Below, one piece after another: positions 54,054-62,932 of a stretch of DNA of 64,000 bases. Where the stretch lies: NCBI GenBank assembly GCA_963768885.1, contig CAVYJN010000014.1, positions 396,115-460,114 of the forward strand, given 5' to 3'. The notes beneath the pieces are model-generated. The model made no database searches and was not told the DNA's origin. It saw nothing but the letters and a program-made list of their open reading frames with translations. Numbering within the stretch: the first letter of the stretch is position 1; each line of letters opens with the position of its first letter. A program made the position numbers and the translations under genes. This DNA is from DASRIA01 sp963768885. GTDB taxonomy: Bacteria > Actinomycetota > Thermoleophilia > Solirubrobacterales > JBBDJG01.

Positions 54054-54689
54054 ATGGAAGCTGCGTCGAAGAGCCGGCGGGCCGAGCCCCGCCGCCGGAT
54101 CAGTGGTGACGAGCGCCGCGAGAGCATCCTGCAGCTGACGTCACGCGCATTCGCCGAAGGTGGCTACGACGGTGTGCGCACCGCGGAGTTGGCGGAGAGC
54201 GCTGGTGTTTCGGAGGCGCTGATCTACCAGCACTTCCGCACCAAGGCCGAGCTTTACCGGGCGGCCGTCGACCGCAGCGCCGACCTGCTCGAGCAGCGCA
54301 TCGTGGAGGCCGCGGCACCGGGCCCGCCGGTCGAGGAGCGCCTGCAGCGCGCGATCGAGGCGTTCTTCCGCTTCGTCTCCGAGCCCGGCAACGCCTGGAC
54401 GGTCCTCACGCTCAACGTGAGCGACCCCGAGCTGAGCGACTATCAGCGCGAGCTGCGGGCCCGCGCGATCGACGGCCTGGCCGGCCTGCTCGCGACTCAC
54501 CCGAGCGCCGGCGCGCTCAGCCGTGCGCAGCTCGAACAGCTCGCCGAGGTGATCGCGGGCGGCGCCGAGTCGCTTGCCACCTGGTGGGCGCAGAACCCGA
54601 AGACGGGGCGCGAGGAGCTGGTGACGCTCCTCACGAGCTTCGTCTGGAGCGGGTTCGAGCGGATGGTGAACGGCAACCCCTCCCGCTAG
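54054..54689 (+). CDS. TetR/AcrR-family transcriptional regulator
   Basis: This repressor-type regulator of 211 residues has an N-terminal helix-turn-helix (RESILQLTSRAFAEGGYDGV, then ELAESAGVSEALIYQHFRTK). The C-terminal ligand domain is helical with no obvious ligand clue. ATG at 54054 has a good ribosome site (AGGAGA). It is convergent with the degenerate HD-GYP gene. Its target is unknown; the palindrome at 55927-55946 is a possible operator by proximity only. Confidence 0.88.
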   Translation: MEAASKSRRAEPRRRISGDERRESILQLTSRAFAEGGYDGVRTAELAESAGVSEALIYQHFRTKAELYRAAVDRSADLLEQRIVEAAAPGPPVEERLQRAIEAFFRFVSEPGNAWTVLTLNVSDPELSDYQRELRARAIDGLAGLLATHPSAGALSRAQLEQLAEVIAGGAESLATWWAQNPKTGREELVTLLTSFVWSGFERMVNGNPSR

Positions 54690-54703
54690 GGGGCGAGCCG
54701 GTC

Positions 54704-55927
54704 TCAGCCCGCCGACCGCGAGCGCAGTCCGGCCGGCAGGGTGGTCTCAGGTGACGCGGTGCGCGGCGAGATCACGATGTCCTCGTCGACCACCCGCCGG
54801 GCGGCGGCCACGACCCGCGGATCGAACTCGGCGCCCGCGCGCGCCACGAGCAGCGACACGGCATGGTCGGCCGACAGCCCCGGACCGCCCTTCGCGGTCA
54901 GGGACGCGAGGCGCTCCGCGACCGCGATCACACGGCTCTCGAGGGGGATCGCGTCACCGTCCAGCACTCCGGGGAAGCCGCCCTGCCCGTCCCAGCGCTC
55001 GTGACAGTAGAGGACGGCTTGCATCACGGTCTGGAAGTCGTCGATGCGGGTCAGCTGCTTCGTCCCGCCGAGATGGGTGGCGGCGTCGAGCACGACGCGC
55101 CGCCGGTCGGCATCGAGCGACAGCGCCTCCGCCAGGGCCCGTGAGTAGAGCGCGATCGCCGCGGCCTGTTCGAGCTCGGCGGGATCGCGCACGCGTGCGA
55201 AGCGCTGCACGAGCATGCGCGGCCCGATCGCAACGACGGCCAGCGGGACCAGCCCGACCAGGCCGAGCTGGTCGTAGAGCATGGCGCTGAGCGCCCCTAC
55301 CGCGATCAACGCCGCGCTCACCGGAGCCAGGTTGATCAGCTCCTGCTGGACCAGGGTCGAGAGATGCACTCCCTTCTCGACGACGCCGATCAGGATGGTC
55401 GCCACCAGGTACTGCACGGCAATGAAGGCCGCGCCCGCGATCGCCACCGCGCCTGCGGCGGCGGGGTCTATGACGCCCACCGGGACGCCCGGGGTCAATC
55501 CCTCCAGCAGCCAGGCCGCCGCCAGCGAAGCCCATGCGGCCGAGGCGGTGTCTCCGACGAACGCGTTCAGCCGGCGCCGCTCGACGTAGGCGCTCACCCC
55601 CGGGGCCGCGAACACGAACGTGCCCGGCACCGGCCCGAGGAAGACGACCGCCAGCACCGCGGGCACGAAGCTCGCGTCGAGCGTGAGCGTGTCTCTCACC
55701 CGGACCGCGGCGGTGTAGCTCACGAAAGCGAGGATCAGGAGGGCGATCAGCAGGGACTCGGGCGTCCAGGCCGACTCCGGGGCGAGGTAGGCGAAGGCCG
55801 GGACGGCGGCGGCCATCGTGATCAGGCCCAGGACGAGCGAGAGGCCCGTGCGGCGGCCGCGGATCACCGGCAGCTCGCGCGGCTCACCGGGGAGCAGCCA
55901 CAGCGGTGCGCGTCCCTCCTCCTCCAC
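54704..55927 (-). CDS. Membrane protein with degenerate HD-GYP-like output domain
   Basis: The protein has 407 residues. About eight membrane helices (residues 25-235) form a sensor-like N-terminus, followed by an HD-GYP-like domain (about 250-395). HD-GYP enzymes hydrolyse c-di-GMP using HD and further His/Asp metal ligands. Here the HDIGK site reads HLGGTK, the first His is absent (ALYSRALAEAL), the mid-domain His-Pro is missing, and GYP reads GGFP in HERWDGQGGFPG. It is probably catalytically inactive, maybe a c-di-GMP receptor or partner of the intact HD-GYP protein at 57465. The GTG start at 55927 fits a leaderless promoter. Confidence 0.75.
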   Translation of the reverse strand: MEEEGRAPLWLLPGEPRELPVIRGRRTGLSLVLGLITMAAAVPAFAYLAPESAWTPESLLIALLILAFVSYTAAVRVRDTLTLDASFVPAVLAVVFLGPVPGTFVFAAPGVSAYVERRRLNAFVGDTASAAWASLAAAWLLEGLTPGVPVGVIDPAAAGAVAIAGAAFIAVQYLVATILIGVVEKGVHLSTLVQQELINLAPVSAALIAVGALSAMLYDQLGLVGLVPLAVVAIGPRMLVQRFARVRDPAELEQAAAIALYSRALAEALSLDADRRRVVLDAATHLGGTKQLTRIDDFQTVMQAVLYCHERWDGQGGFPGVLDGDAIPLESRVIAVAERLASLTAKGGPGLSADHAVSLLVARAGAEFDPRVVAAARRVVDEDIVISPRTASPETTLPAGLRSRSAG

Positions 55928-55946
55928 GCGGCGAATATACGCCGCG
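55927..55946 (-). promoter_or_regulatory. Palindromic operator-like element overlapping a -10 box
   Basis: CGCGGCG and CGCCGCG are perfect 7-bp arms around AATATA, which reads TATATT on the minus strand and lies 6 bases before the GTG start. The arms include the first bases of the coding region. A regulator bound here would block the promoter. Confidence 0.5.
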
Positions 55947-55998
55947 GCGGAACGCAGGCGCAACTTGTGTGTCAGGTGGACAAACCGGACCCGGTGTC

Positions 55999-57295
55999 TC
56001 AGTTGCCGCCGAGCTCGCCGACGGGGGCGCCGTCGACGCCGGTCGCCAGCTCCCCCTCGGGCGTCCAGTCGATGCCGCGCAGCAGCAGCGATGCGGCCGC
56101 CACGACGAGCAGCACCCCGGCGCCCGCGGCGAAGAAGCTCGCGCGCGGGTCGAGCACCTCCGCGATCACCCCGCCGAGGATGAAGCCGATGCCCGGCATC
56201 AGCATGCCGATCGACTCGAGCAGGCCGACCACGCGTGCCTGGTACTTCTGGGCCGTCAGCTCCTGCACGCCGCTCATCACGGAAACCCACTGGATCCCGT
56301 TGCCGATCCCGCCCGCGGCCGCCGCGGCGCACGCGGCGGCGAGGCTGCCGGCGACGGCCATGCCCACGTAGGCACAGCCGATCAGCGCGGTGCTCAGCAG
56401 CAGTTGGGAGGGCAGCGTCGCGCGCCGTGCCATCGCGATGAAGAGCAGGCTGCCGATCACCATCCCCATGCCCCAGGCCGAGAGCAGGATCCCGTAGCCG
56501 CTGTCGCCCGCGTCGAGCGACTCCTTGGCGTAGACGATCTCGATCGGCAGCACGAGCGTGAAGAAGATGAAGGCGACGGACTGCACTCCCAGCAGTCGCT
56601 GCAGCGCGACGCGCCGGCGCACGTAGGCGAGTCCCTCGCGCAGACGCTCCACCCACGACTCCTTGTCAGCCTTCACCTCGGGCAGGGAGGTCACAGCGAG
56701 GGTGAGCGCGACCGCCACGAAAGAGGCCGCATCGATCAACAGCGCGATCTGAACGCCGAGTGCGGCGACGACGACGCCGGCGATCGCCGGCCCGGCCGCC
56801 CCGGCGCCCGTGAAGCCGACGTTGATGATCGCGTTGCCCTCCCGCAGGTGACCCGAAGGACTGAGCACCGCGGCCGCCGCCGCTCGCGTGAAGGTGCGCG
56901 CCGCGATCGCCAGAGTCCCGTCGACGACGGCGAGCGCCACCACCAGGGGGAGGGAGAAGTTGTCGGCGGTGAGGGCGAGCGCGACGAACGTGGCCGCCTC
57001 GGCGACGTAGAGGCCGGGCAGCACGACCCGCGTGCCCTGTCACCTCGAGCCGGGCGACGAGGGCCTGGCCGACGAAGGCCGGCGCGAACTGCATGCCGAG
57101 GAACAGGGCGGCGGTCGCGAGCGGGCTGCCGGTCTGATCGAAGACCAGCACGGCCAGCGCGATCTCGCCGATCCAGTTGCCCAGCTCGTTGATCGTGTAG
57201 GCGCCGGCGAGCTGCTTGAAGCCGGTCAGGCGTAGCGGCGCGAGCGAGCGAGCGCGACCGGCGGCCGGCTTTGTCGGAGCATCCTGCACGGGCAA
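55999..57295 (-). CDS. MFS transporter (multidrug-efflux type), one frame break
   Basis: This major facilitator exporter of about 431 residues has 12 helices. TINELGNWIGEIALAVLVFD is the first helix, and a short loop at residue about 84 reads ARLEVTGTR where relatives have a DR motif. Later helices include MQFAPAF and SAWGMGMVIGSLLF. An extra base near 57035 (AGGGCACG on the minus strand) breaks the frame between helices 2 and 3. The start is TTG at 57295 or GTG at 57289. The substrate is unknown; it lies between two HD-GYP genes. Confidence 0.85.
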
Positions 57296-57401
57296 CTTCT
57301 AGCTTCAAATCGGGCGGCCGGTGTCCTGCCCGTGAATCGGGCCCCGGGCAAAGCGGTGCCGGTGGGCGCCCGAGGCGCGGCCAGATCAGCGGGTTTTTCG
57401 C

Positions 57402-57429
57402 TCAAGCACAGCGGTTGCGGAGCCGATAG
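57402..57429 (+). promoter_or_regulatory. Sigma-28 (FliA/WhiG)-like promoter of the HD-GYP gene
   Basis: TCAAG (57402-57406) and GCCGATAG (57422-57429) are spaced by exactly 15 bases, close to the TAAA/TCAAG-N15-GCCGATAA consensus of the FliA/SigD/WhiG family. Transcription from it would start near 57436 and leave a 30-base leader with GGAGG at 57452-57456. Confidence 0.5.
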
Positions 57430-57464
57430 GACTTGCCAAGCGGGCCAACACGGAGGTTTCTGCC

Positions 57465-58937
57465 CTGTCTCAACGTCCAACCCGGCTGTTCATCGGCCTC
57501 GAGCTGTTCGCGCTCGGGGTCGCAGGCGTGCTCGCCGCGGCCACGGCCGCGCAGGCGAACTGGGACCTCGCCCTGCTCGGGACCCTGCTCGCCTTCTCGA
57601 TCCTGAGCGACGTCGGGGCTGTCGAGACCCGCGCCGGAGCAAAGATCTCCGGCAGCTTCCTCGCGCTGATCCTCGCGATGGTCTTCCTGGGCGGCGCCCC
57701 GGCGGCCGCGATCGGCGTGATCACCATCTTCTGCGGGTGGCTGCGCTGGCGCGACACCTGGAAGAACTTCCTGATCAACCTCGTGACGTACTCGTGGTTC
57801 CCGCTGATCGGCGGGCTCGCGTTCCATGCCGTCACCGACGCGACCGGGATCGACGCGTCCGACGGGGTGTTCTACCTCCTCGTCCTCGGCGTCTTCGCGC
57901 TGTCGCTGCTGACGAACTTCTCCCTGATCGCCGGCTACACGTGCTACGAGGAACGCACCTCGTTCGCGTCGCTGGCGCGCAAGATGCTGTTCCCCGTGCT
58001 GTCGTCGGAGGTCGCGGCGGCGACGATGGCGGTCGGCATCGCCTACCTCTACCACAGCGTGGGCATCGCCGCGATCGCCCTGTTCGGGATCGTCCTGTTC
58101 ACCTTCCAGTACCTCCTCGGCCAGCTGTTGATCTCCGAGCGGCGCGCGGAGGAACTCGAACGCCGCGGCAAGCAGCTCACCACGCGCACCAAGCAGCTCG
58201 CGACGCTCCAGGTGGGGGTGCTCTCGGCGCTGCTGCGCACCCTCGACCTGCGGGACCGCATGACGGCCCGCCACTCCGCGGCGGTCGCCCGCTACGCGCG
58301 CGAGATCGCGATCGCGGCCGGCTTCTCCAAGGAGGAGCAGGACCTCGTGCACACCGCCGGGCTGCTGCACGACATCGGCAAGTTCATCTTCCCCGACCGC
58401 ATCCTGAAGGGCGACACGAAGCTCAACGACGACGACTGGAACACGATCAAGATGCACCCCTACCAGGGCGCCCGCGTCGTCGCCCAGATGGAGGGCTACG
58501 GCCCGATCAGCGACATCATCCTCGCCCACCACGAGCGCATCGACGGGAAGGGCTATCCACGCGGGCTGCGGGGCCCCGAGATCCCCGCGCTGTCGCGCAT
58601 GATCTCGGTCGCCGACACGTATGACGTGATGACCGCGCGCGACTCCTATCGCAAGCCGATCTCCTCGTTCGAGGCGATCCAGGAGCTGCGGCGCGTGTCC
58701 GGCACCCAGCTCGACGGCGAGTACGTGGAGATCTTCATCCGCATCCTGGCCGGCAAGGACGTCCGCTTCCGCCACGGCGAGGACGCGGACTTCGACGCCG
58801 AGCTGGGGATCGACAAGCGCGTGAACGAGTACTCGCTGCCGGTCCCGGAGGTCGAGGGCACGCCCTCCGAGGAGGCCGCCGAGCTCGCCGCGCGCGAGGC
58901 CGCGGCCGCGGCAGCCGCGCCGCCCGCGGGCAGCTAG
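57465..58937 (+). CDS. Membrane-bound HD-GYP phosphodiesterase (c-di-GMP hydrolase)
   Basis: The protein has about 490 residues. About eight membrane helices form the N-terminus (residues 7-220), with a short coiled linker, then a full HD-GYP domain. Visible are RHSAAVARYAREIAIA, the HD site GLLHDIGKFIFPDRIL, HPYQGARVV, the HHERIDGKGYPRG signature, and ISVADTYDVMTA. It should hydrolyse c-di-GMP. No ATG/GTG/TTG gives a complete first helix; CTG at 57465 does, 8 bases after a perfect GGAGG, so a CTG start is proposed (GTG at 57528 would cut helix 1). Confidence 0.88.
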   Translation: MSQRPTRLFIGLELFALGVAGVLAAATAAQANWDLALLGTLLAFSILSDVGAVETRAGAKISGSFLALILAMVFLGGAPAAAIGVITIFCGWLRWRDTWKNFLINLVTYSWFPLIGGLAFHAVTDATGIDASDGVFYLLVLGVFALSLLTNFSLIAGYTCYEERTSFASLARKMLFPVLSSEVAAATMAVGIAYLYHSVGIAAIALFGIVLFTFQYLLGQLLISERRAEELERRGKQLTTRTKQLATLQVGVLSALLRTLDLRDRMTARHSAAVARYAREIAIAAGFSKEEQDLVHTAGLLHDIGKFIFPDRILKGDTKLNDDDWNTIKMHPYQGARVVAQMEGYGPISDIILAHHERIDGKGYPRGLRGPEIPALSRMISVADTYDVMTARDSYRKPISSFEAIQELRRVSGTQLDGEYVEIFIRILAGKDVRFRHGEDADFDAELGIDKRVNEYSLPVPEVEGTPSEEAAELAAREAAAAAAAPPAGS

Positions 58938-59935
58938 CCCGCGCCGAGCTCCTGCGCCGCCCGCTCGGGCGGCACGATGTTCACGTACTGCCCGGTCCCG
59001 AGCTCGAAGCCCGCGAGCCGCGTCAGTCGCGGCAGGACGTCGACGTGCCAGTGGAAGTGGTCGGCGCCGCGCGGGGCGGTGCGTATCCAGAGGTTGAGCG
59101 GCGGGGGGCTCCCGAGCCGCTCGCCGAGCTGCCGGAGCCCGGTGAGCAGCAGGTCGAGCGCCGCCGGGTCGGCGTCCGCGAAGCTGCGCTCGTGCTTGCG
59201 GGGCACCAGCTGCAGCTCATAGGGACCGCGCGAGGCGAACGGAGCCAGCAGCACGGCGTGGTCGTCCACGGCCACGACGCGCTCCCTGCGGCGCACCTCC
59301 TCGGTGAGCAGGTCGCACAGCAGGCAGCCGCCCATCGTGCGCGTGTTGTACGCGGTGAAGTGCTCACGCTCGCGCGCGACCATCGCGGGGACGCTGTCGA
59401 GCGCGTAGAGCTGGGCGTGGGAGTGCTCGAGCGACGCGCCCGCCGCATGTCCCTCGTTGACCATCAGGTGCACGTAAGCGGCCCCGGCGTGTGCGGCGAC
59501 CCGCGCGCGCCAGCCCTCGGCCGCATGCCGGAACTGCTCGGGCGACAGCGCGCCGACCGAAGCCACGTGCTGCGGCGTGTGCACGATCACCTCGTGATGG
59601 CCGGTCGCGCGCCCGGCGACGAGCAGCTCCGGCTCGCCGCGGCCGCTCGCGAGGGGGTCCTCGGGAGGATCGCCGTCGCCGGGCTCCAGCAGCGGATACT
59701 TGTTGGGCACCGCGCGCACGAGCCAGCCGGGGGTATCGGGTTCGCCTCCGCCGGGCCGCAGCGCGTACGTCTCCGGCGGGGTCCAGCTCTCGTGACCCTC
59801 GCACAGCGGGCACTCCTCCCGCGCGGAGTCGTGGGCGGCAGCGGACTCGAAGCTGAACGGCCGGTCCGCGCGCGCCGGCGCGAGCACGACGCGCAGCCCC
59901 GTGAGGGGGTCGATGCGAAGCTCGGGGGACGCCAC
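58934..59935 (-). CDS. galT: Galactose-1-phosphate uridylyltransferase family protein
   Basis: This HIT-superfamily nucleotidylyltransferase of 333 residues swaps UMP (or another NMP) between UDP-glucose and a sugar 1-phosphate. The N-terminus has the zinc ligands CPLCEGHE. Further motifs are VRAVPNKYPLLEPG, HHEVIVHTPQH, SLEHSHAQL and the catalytic-type HFHWHVDVLP (His-x-His). Related ADP-forming enzymes exist, so the substrate is not certain. GTG start at 59935, directly adjoining the slipin stop. Confidence 0.85.
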   Translation of the reverse strand: MASPELRIDPLTGLRVVLAPARADRPFSFESAAAHDSAREECPLCEGHESWTPPETYALRPGGGEPDTPGWLVRAVPNKYPLLEPGDGDPPEDPLASGRGEPELLVAGRATGHHEVIVHTPQHVASVGALSPEQFRHAAEGWRARVAAHAGAAYVHLMVNEGHAAGASLEHSHAQLYALDSVPAMVAREREHFTAYNTRTMGGCLLCDLLTEEVRRRERVVAVDDHAVLLAPFASRGPYELQLVPRKHERSFADADPAALDLLLTGLRQLGERLGSPPPLNLWIRTAPRGADHFHWHVDVLPRLTRLAGFELGTGQYVNIVPPERAAQELGAG

Positions 59936-60718
59936 TCAGGCCGGGGGTTTGCCCGCGCCGGGGCCGGCGGTCGCCTCGAGGAAGGGCTTGAACAGCTCGA
60001 TCGGCACGGGGAAGATCGTCGTGGAGTTGTTCTCGGCGCCGATCTCGATCAGCGTCTGGAGGAACCGCAGCTGGATCGCGACGGGGTGCTTGCCGATCGT
60101 CTCGGCGGCTTGCGACAGCTTGTCGGCCGCCTGGAACTCCCCCTCGGCCGCGATGATCTTCGCGCGCCGCTCGCGCTCGGCCTCCGCCTGGCGCGCCATC
60201 GCCCGCTGCATGGTCTGCGGGATCTCGACGTCCTTGATCTCGACGGTCGTGACCTTGATGCCCCAGGGCTCGGTCTGGTCGTCGATGATGCGCTGCAGCT
60301 CGTCGTTGAGCCGGTCGCGCTCGGAGAGCAGCGTGTCCAGCTCGGCGCGGCCGAGCACCGCTCGCAGGGTCGTCTGGGCGATCTGCGAGGTCGCCATCAG
60401 GTAGTTCTCGACCTGCACGATCGACGCGCTCGCGTCGACCACGCGGAAGTAGCAGACGGCGTTCACCGAGGCGGGCACGTTGTCGCGCGTGATCACCTCC
60501 TGCGGGGGGATGTTGAGCGTCACCGTGCGCAGGTCGACCCGCACCATCTTGTCGATGAACGGGATCAGCAGGATCAGGCCCGGGCCCTTCTGGGCGATCA
60601 GGCGCCCGAGCCGGAAGATCACGCCGCGCTCGTACTCGCGCAGGACCCGGATCGCGGCCGCGAGCAGGATCACGGCGAAGAAGATGAGGATCCCGAGGAT
60701 CGTCAGGGCGACGACCAT
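59936..60718 (-). CDS. Slipin/stomatin-like SPFH-domain protein
   Basis: This membrane-anchored SPFH protein of 260 residues has one N-terminal helix (about 5-25). The band-7 core is EYERGVIFRLGRL, GPGLILLIPFIDKM, DLRTVTLNIPPQEVITRDN, then the coiled region AMARQAEAERERRAKIIAAEGEFQ. Slipins pair with NfeD-type proteases, and here the nfeD-like gene is immediately upstream, 6 bases away. Likely role: membrane microdomain scaffold. Confidence 0.93.
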   Translation of the reverse strand: MVVALTILGILIFFAVILLAAAIRVLREYERGVIFRLGRLIAQKGPGLILLIPFIDKMVRVDLRTVTLNIPPQEVITRDNVPASVNAVCYFRVVDASASIVQVENYLMATSQIAQTTLRAVLGRAELDTLLSERDRLNDELQRIIDDQTEPWGIKVTTVEIKDVEIPQTMQRAMARQAEAERERRAKIIAAEGEFQAADKLSQAAETIGKHPVAIQLRFLQTLIEIGAENNSTTIFPVPIELFKPFLEATAGPGAGKPPA

Positions 60719-60724
60719 CGCGCC

Positions 60725-62047
60725 CTAATGTACTGCGTCGCCGCCAGAATCCTGCTCGGGCGAGACCGTCAGCGTCAGCCCGTCGATCTGCTCGACCACC
60801 ACCCGGTCGCCCTCCGCCAGCGCCGTGTCGCTGCGCGCCCGCCAGAGGGCGCCCTGCACGAACACGTGACCGAGCGGGTCAAGGGGGGACCGCACGACGC
60901 CGTGGGCCCCGATCAGCTCCTCCGCGCCGGTGTGGACCTCGCGGTGGCGCGCCTGCACCGCCTTGCCGGCCATCCACACGAAGAAGCCCCCGAGCAGCGC
61001 GGCCGTGAAGATCACGATCGGGACCGAGATGTCGAACGCCTCGCTGTCGGTGTCGAACAGCAGCAGCCCCCCGAACACGAGCGCGACGATCCCCCCGGCC
61101 GCGAGCGCGCCGTGGCTGATCACGAACGCCTCCGCGACGAACAGGCCGAAGGCGAGCGCGATCAGCAGCAGGCCGGCGACGTTGATCGGCAGCTGCGCGA
61201 GGCCGAACATCGCAAGGATCAGCGACACGGCGCCGAGCGTGCCGGGCAGGATCATGCCCGGGTTGAACAGCTCGATCCCGATCAGGATCGCCCCGAGCGT
61301 GAGCAGCAGGAAGACGGTGTTCGGGTTGACCAGCAGCTCGAGCGCGCGGAACTTGAAGGGCACGTCGCGTGACTCCACCTGCGCGTCCGCGGTGACGAGC
61401 CGCTGGGCCTTCGGGCCCTTGACCCGGTAGCCGTCGAGCTCGCGCACGAGCGCGTCCTGGTCGGGAGCCACCAGGTCGACGAGGTTGCGGCGTGCGGCCT
61501 CGGTCGCCGTGACGTTCACCGCGTCGTGCACCATGCGCGCGGCAAGGTCGCCGTTGCGATCGTGTCCTTCGGCGAGCGCGCGCACGTATGCGGCAGCGTC
61601 GTTGCGAACCTTGCGGCCCAGCACCTCGTCCTGCTCGCCGCCGCCGAGCGAGATCGGAGTGGCCGATCCGATGTTGGTCTCGGGCGCCATCGCGGCGACG
61701 TCCGCCGCCTGCGTGATGAACAGGCCGGCAGAGGCGGCCCGCGCGCCGTCCGGGGAGACGTAGACGACCACGGGCATCGGCGCGGCCAGGATGTCCTTCA
61801 CGATCTCGCGGGTCGAGTCGTCGAGGCCGCCGGGGGTGTCGAGCCGGAGGATCACGATGTCCGCGCCGGCGTCCTCGGCGTCCTTCAGGGCCTGGTCCAC
61901 CCACGCGGCCGACGCGGGGTTGATCGTCAGGTCGAGCGCGACCGACTGGACGAGCGGGCGGTCCCCGGAGCCGCTGGGCTGACCTGCCGCGAGCCCGGTG
62001 ACCAGCGCAAAGGCCGCCACGGCGATCGCGATCGCACTCTTACGCAT
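60725..62047 (-). CDS. NfeD-type membrane serine protease (ClpP class)
   Basis: The protein has 440 residues. A signal peptide (1-24) is followed by a ClpP-like protease domain with LRLDTPGGLDDSTREIV, the catalytic Ser in ARAASAGLFI and a Lys in GRKVRNDAAAYVR, the Ser-Lys dyad of the archaeal homologue PH1510. Four or five membrane helices and a C-terminal OB-fold NfeD domain (HGVVRSPLDPLGHVFVQGAL) follow. The long-form NfeD cleaves partner slipins. ATG at 62047 is chosen because it begins a perfect signal peptide. Confidence 0.93.
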   Translation of the reverse strand: MRKSAIAIAVAAFALVTGLAAGQPSGSGDRPLVQSVALDLTINPASAAWVDQALKDAEDAGADIVILRLDTPGGLDDSTREIVKDILAAPMPVVVYVSPDGARAASAGLFITQAADVAAMAPETNIGSATPISLGGGEQDEVLGRKVRNDAAAYVRALAEGHDRNGDLAARMVHDAVNVTATEAARRNLVDLVAPDQDALVRELDGYRVKGPKAQRLVTADAQVESRDVPFKFRALELLVNPNTVFLLLTLGAILIGIELFNPGMILPGTLGAVSLILAMFGLAQLPINVAGLLLIALAFGLFVAEAFVISHGALAAGGIVALVFGGLLLFDTDSEAFDISVPIVIFTAALLGGFFVWMAGKAVQARHREVHTGAEELIGAHGVVRSPLDPLGHVFVQGALWRARSDTALAEGDRVVVEQIDGLTLTVSPEQDSGGDAVH

Positions 62048-62057
62048 GACGGCAGCA

Positions 62058-62648
62058 TTATCCCCCGGCGCCCTTGCGCGCCCCCGCGATCGCGTACTCC
62101 CGCACGTCGTCGGCCAGGGCGGCCTCGGAGGCATAGCCCCCGGGCTTCGTGTAGATGCGCTCGCCGTCGCTGTCGTAGAAGGTCGTCGTGGGGAAGTTCC
62201 GGGCGAGTCCGAGCAGCTCCGCGATGTCGCTGTCGGGATCGAGGTAGCTCGGATAGGGCACGGGGATCTCCTCGAGGAACTTCTGGGCGGGCTCGCGCGC
62301 GTCCTCCGAGTTGACGGCGAAGAACGCGACCCGCTTGCCGTGCTTGGTCACCTGCTGCTGGAAGAACGGGAACTCGTGCCGGCAGGGCCCGCACCACGAC
62401 GCCCACTTGTTGACGACGACGGGATGCCCTCGCAGCCGGGCGAGCTGGCGCCGGAACGCCGTCGGGCCGCCCTCGACCAGCGCCGAGGGTTGCGAGTAGA
62501 GGCGCGCAAGCGGCGCGGGCGCGCCTGCGAGCGCACGGCGGAAGTCGGCCGGCTTTGCGGTGCTGCGCGGCTCGTCGGATCCGCACGCGCCGGCGAAGAG
62601 CGCGAGCGTCACGGCGCATGCGAGCGGCAATGTGAGTCGTGACTTCAT
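62058..62648 (-). CDS. TlpA/ResA-like thioredoxin-fold lipoprotein
   Basis: This exported thiol-disulfide protein of 196 residues has a lipobox (FAGACG, Cys about 22). The thioredoxin motif is WASWCGPCRHEFPFF, and the cis-Pro equivalent is in NFPTTTFYDSDG. It probably reduces or isomerises disulfides outside the membrane or supports cytochrome maturation. The ATG at 62648 gives a proper signal peptide. It lies 10 bases upstream of nfeD on the same strand. Confidence 0.88.
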   Translation of the reverse strand: MKSRLTLPLACAVTLALFAGACGSDEPRSTAKPADFRRALAGAPAPLARLYSQPSALVEGGPTAFRRQLARLRGHPVVVNKWASWCGPCRHEFPFFQQQVTKHGKRVAFFAVNSEDAREPAQKFLEEIPVPYPSYLDPDSDIAELLGLARNFPTTTFYDSDGERIYTKPGGYASEAALADDVREYAIAGARKGAGG

Positions 62649-62932
62649 GGTCGAGGACGGGCCCGGATGCGAGGGCGCTGAACGCACGTCGTGTGCTCAG
62701 ACCGGCACGGGAAGGCGAAAATACCGCACGAAAACAGGCTCAGCGCCGTCATCATGCGACATCGGACGCCGGCACTGCTTTAATACACCTGTACCGTGCC
62801 CGAGGGCGGAAGAGTCCGTTCCGGGCCATGGAGACTGCCGTCGGGATCAATACTCGGCGACGGCAACCAGGGACGAGCGTTGCAGCCGCCGTTGGCCGTC
62901 TGACGGCGTCCATCACCCAACAAGCCTCGATA
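62649..62932. other. Intergenic region upstream of the helicase gene
   Basis: About 280 bases lie between divergent genes. They hold two hairpins: GCCGTC (62837-62842) with GACGGC (62859-62864), and CGCCGT / ACGGCG around 62889-62910. TTTAATAC near 62778 may be a promoter element for the helicase gene. No open frame or known RNA is convincing. Confidence 0.35.

Noticed and set aside
59045..61372. A 775-codon open frame on the plus strand across galT, slipin and nfeD
   Set aside because: It runs antisense through three well-identified genes and their junctions, with a low-complexity translation dominated by Arg, Gly, His and Asp.
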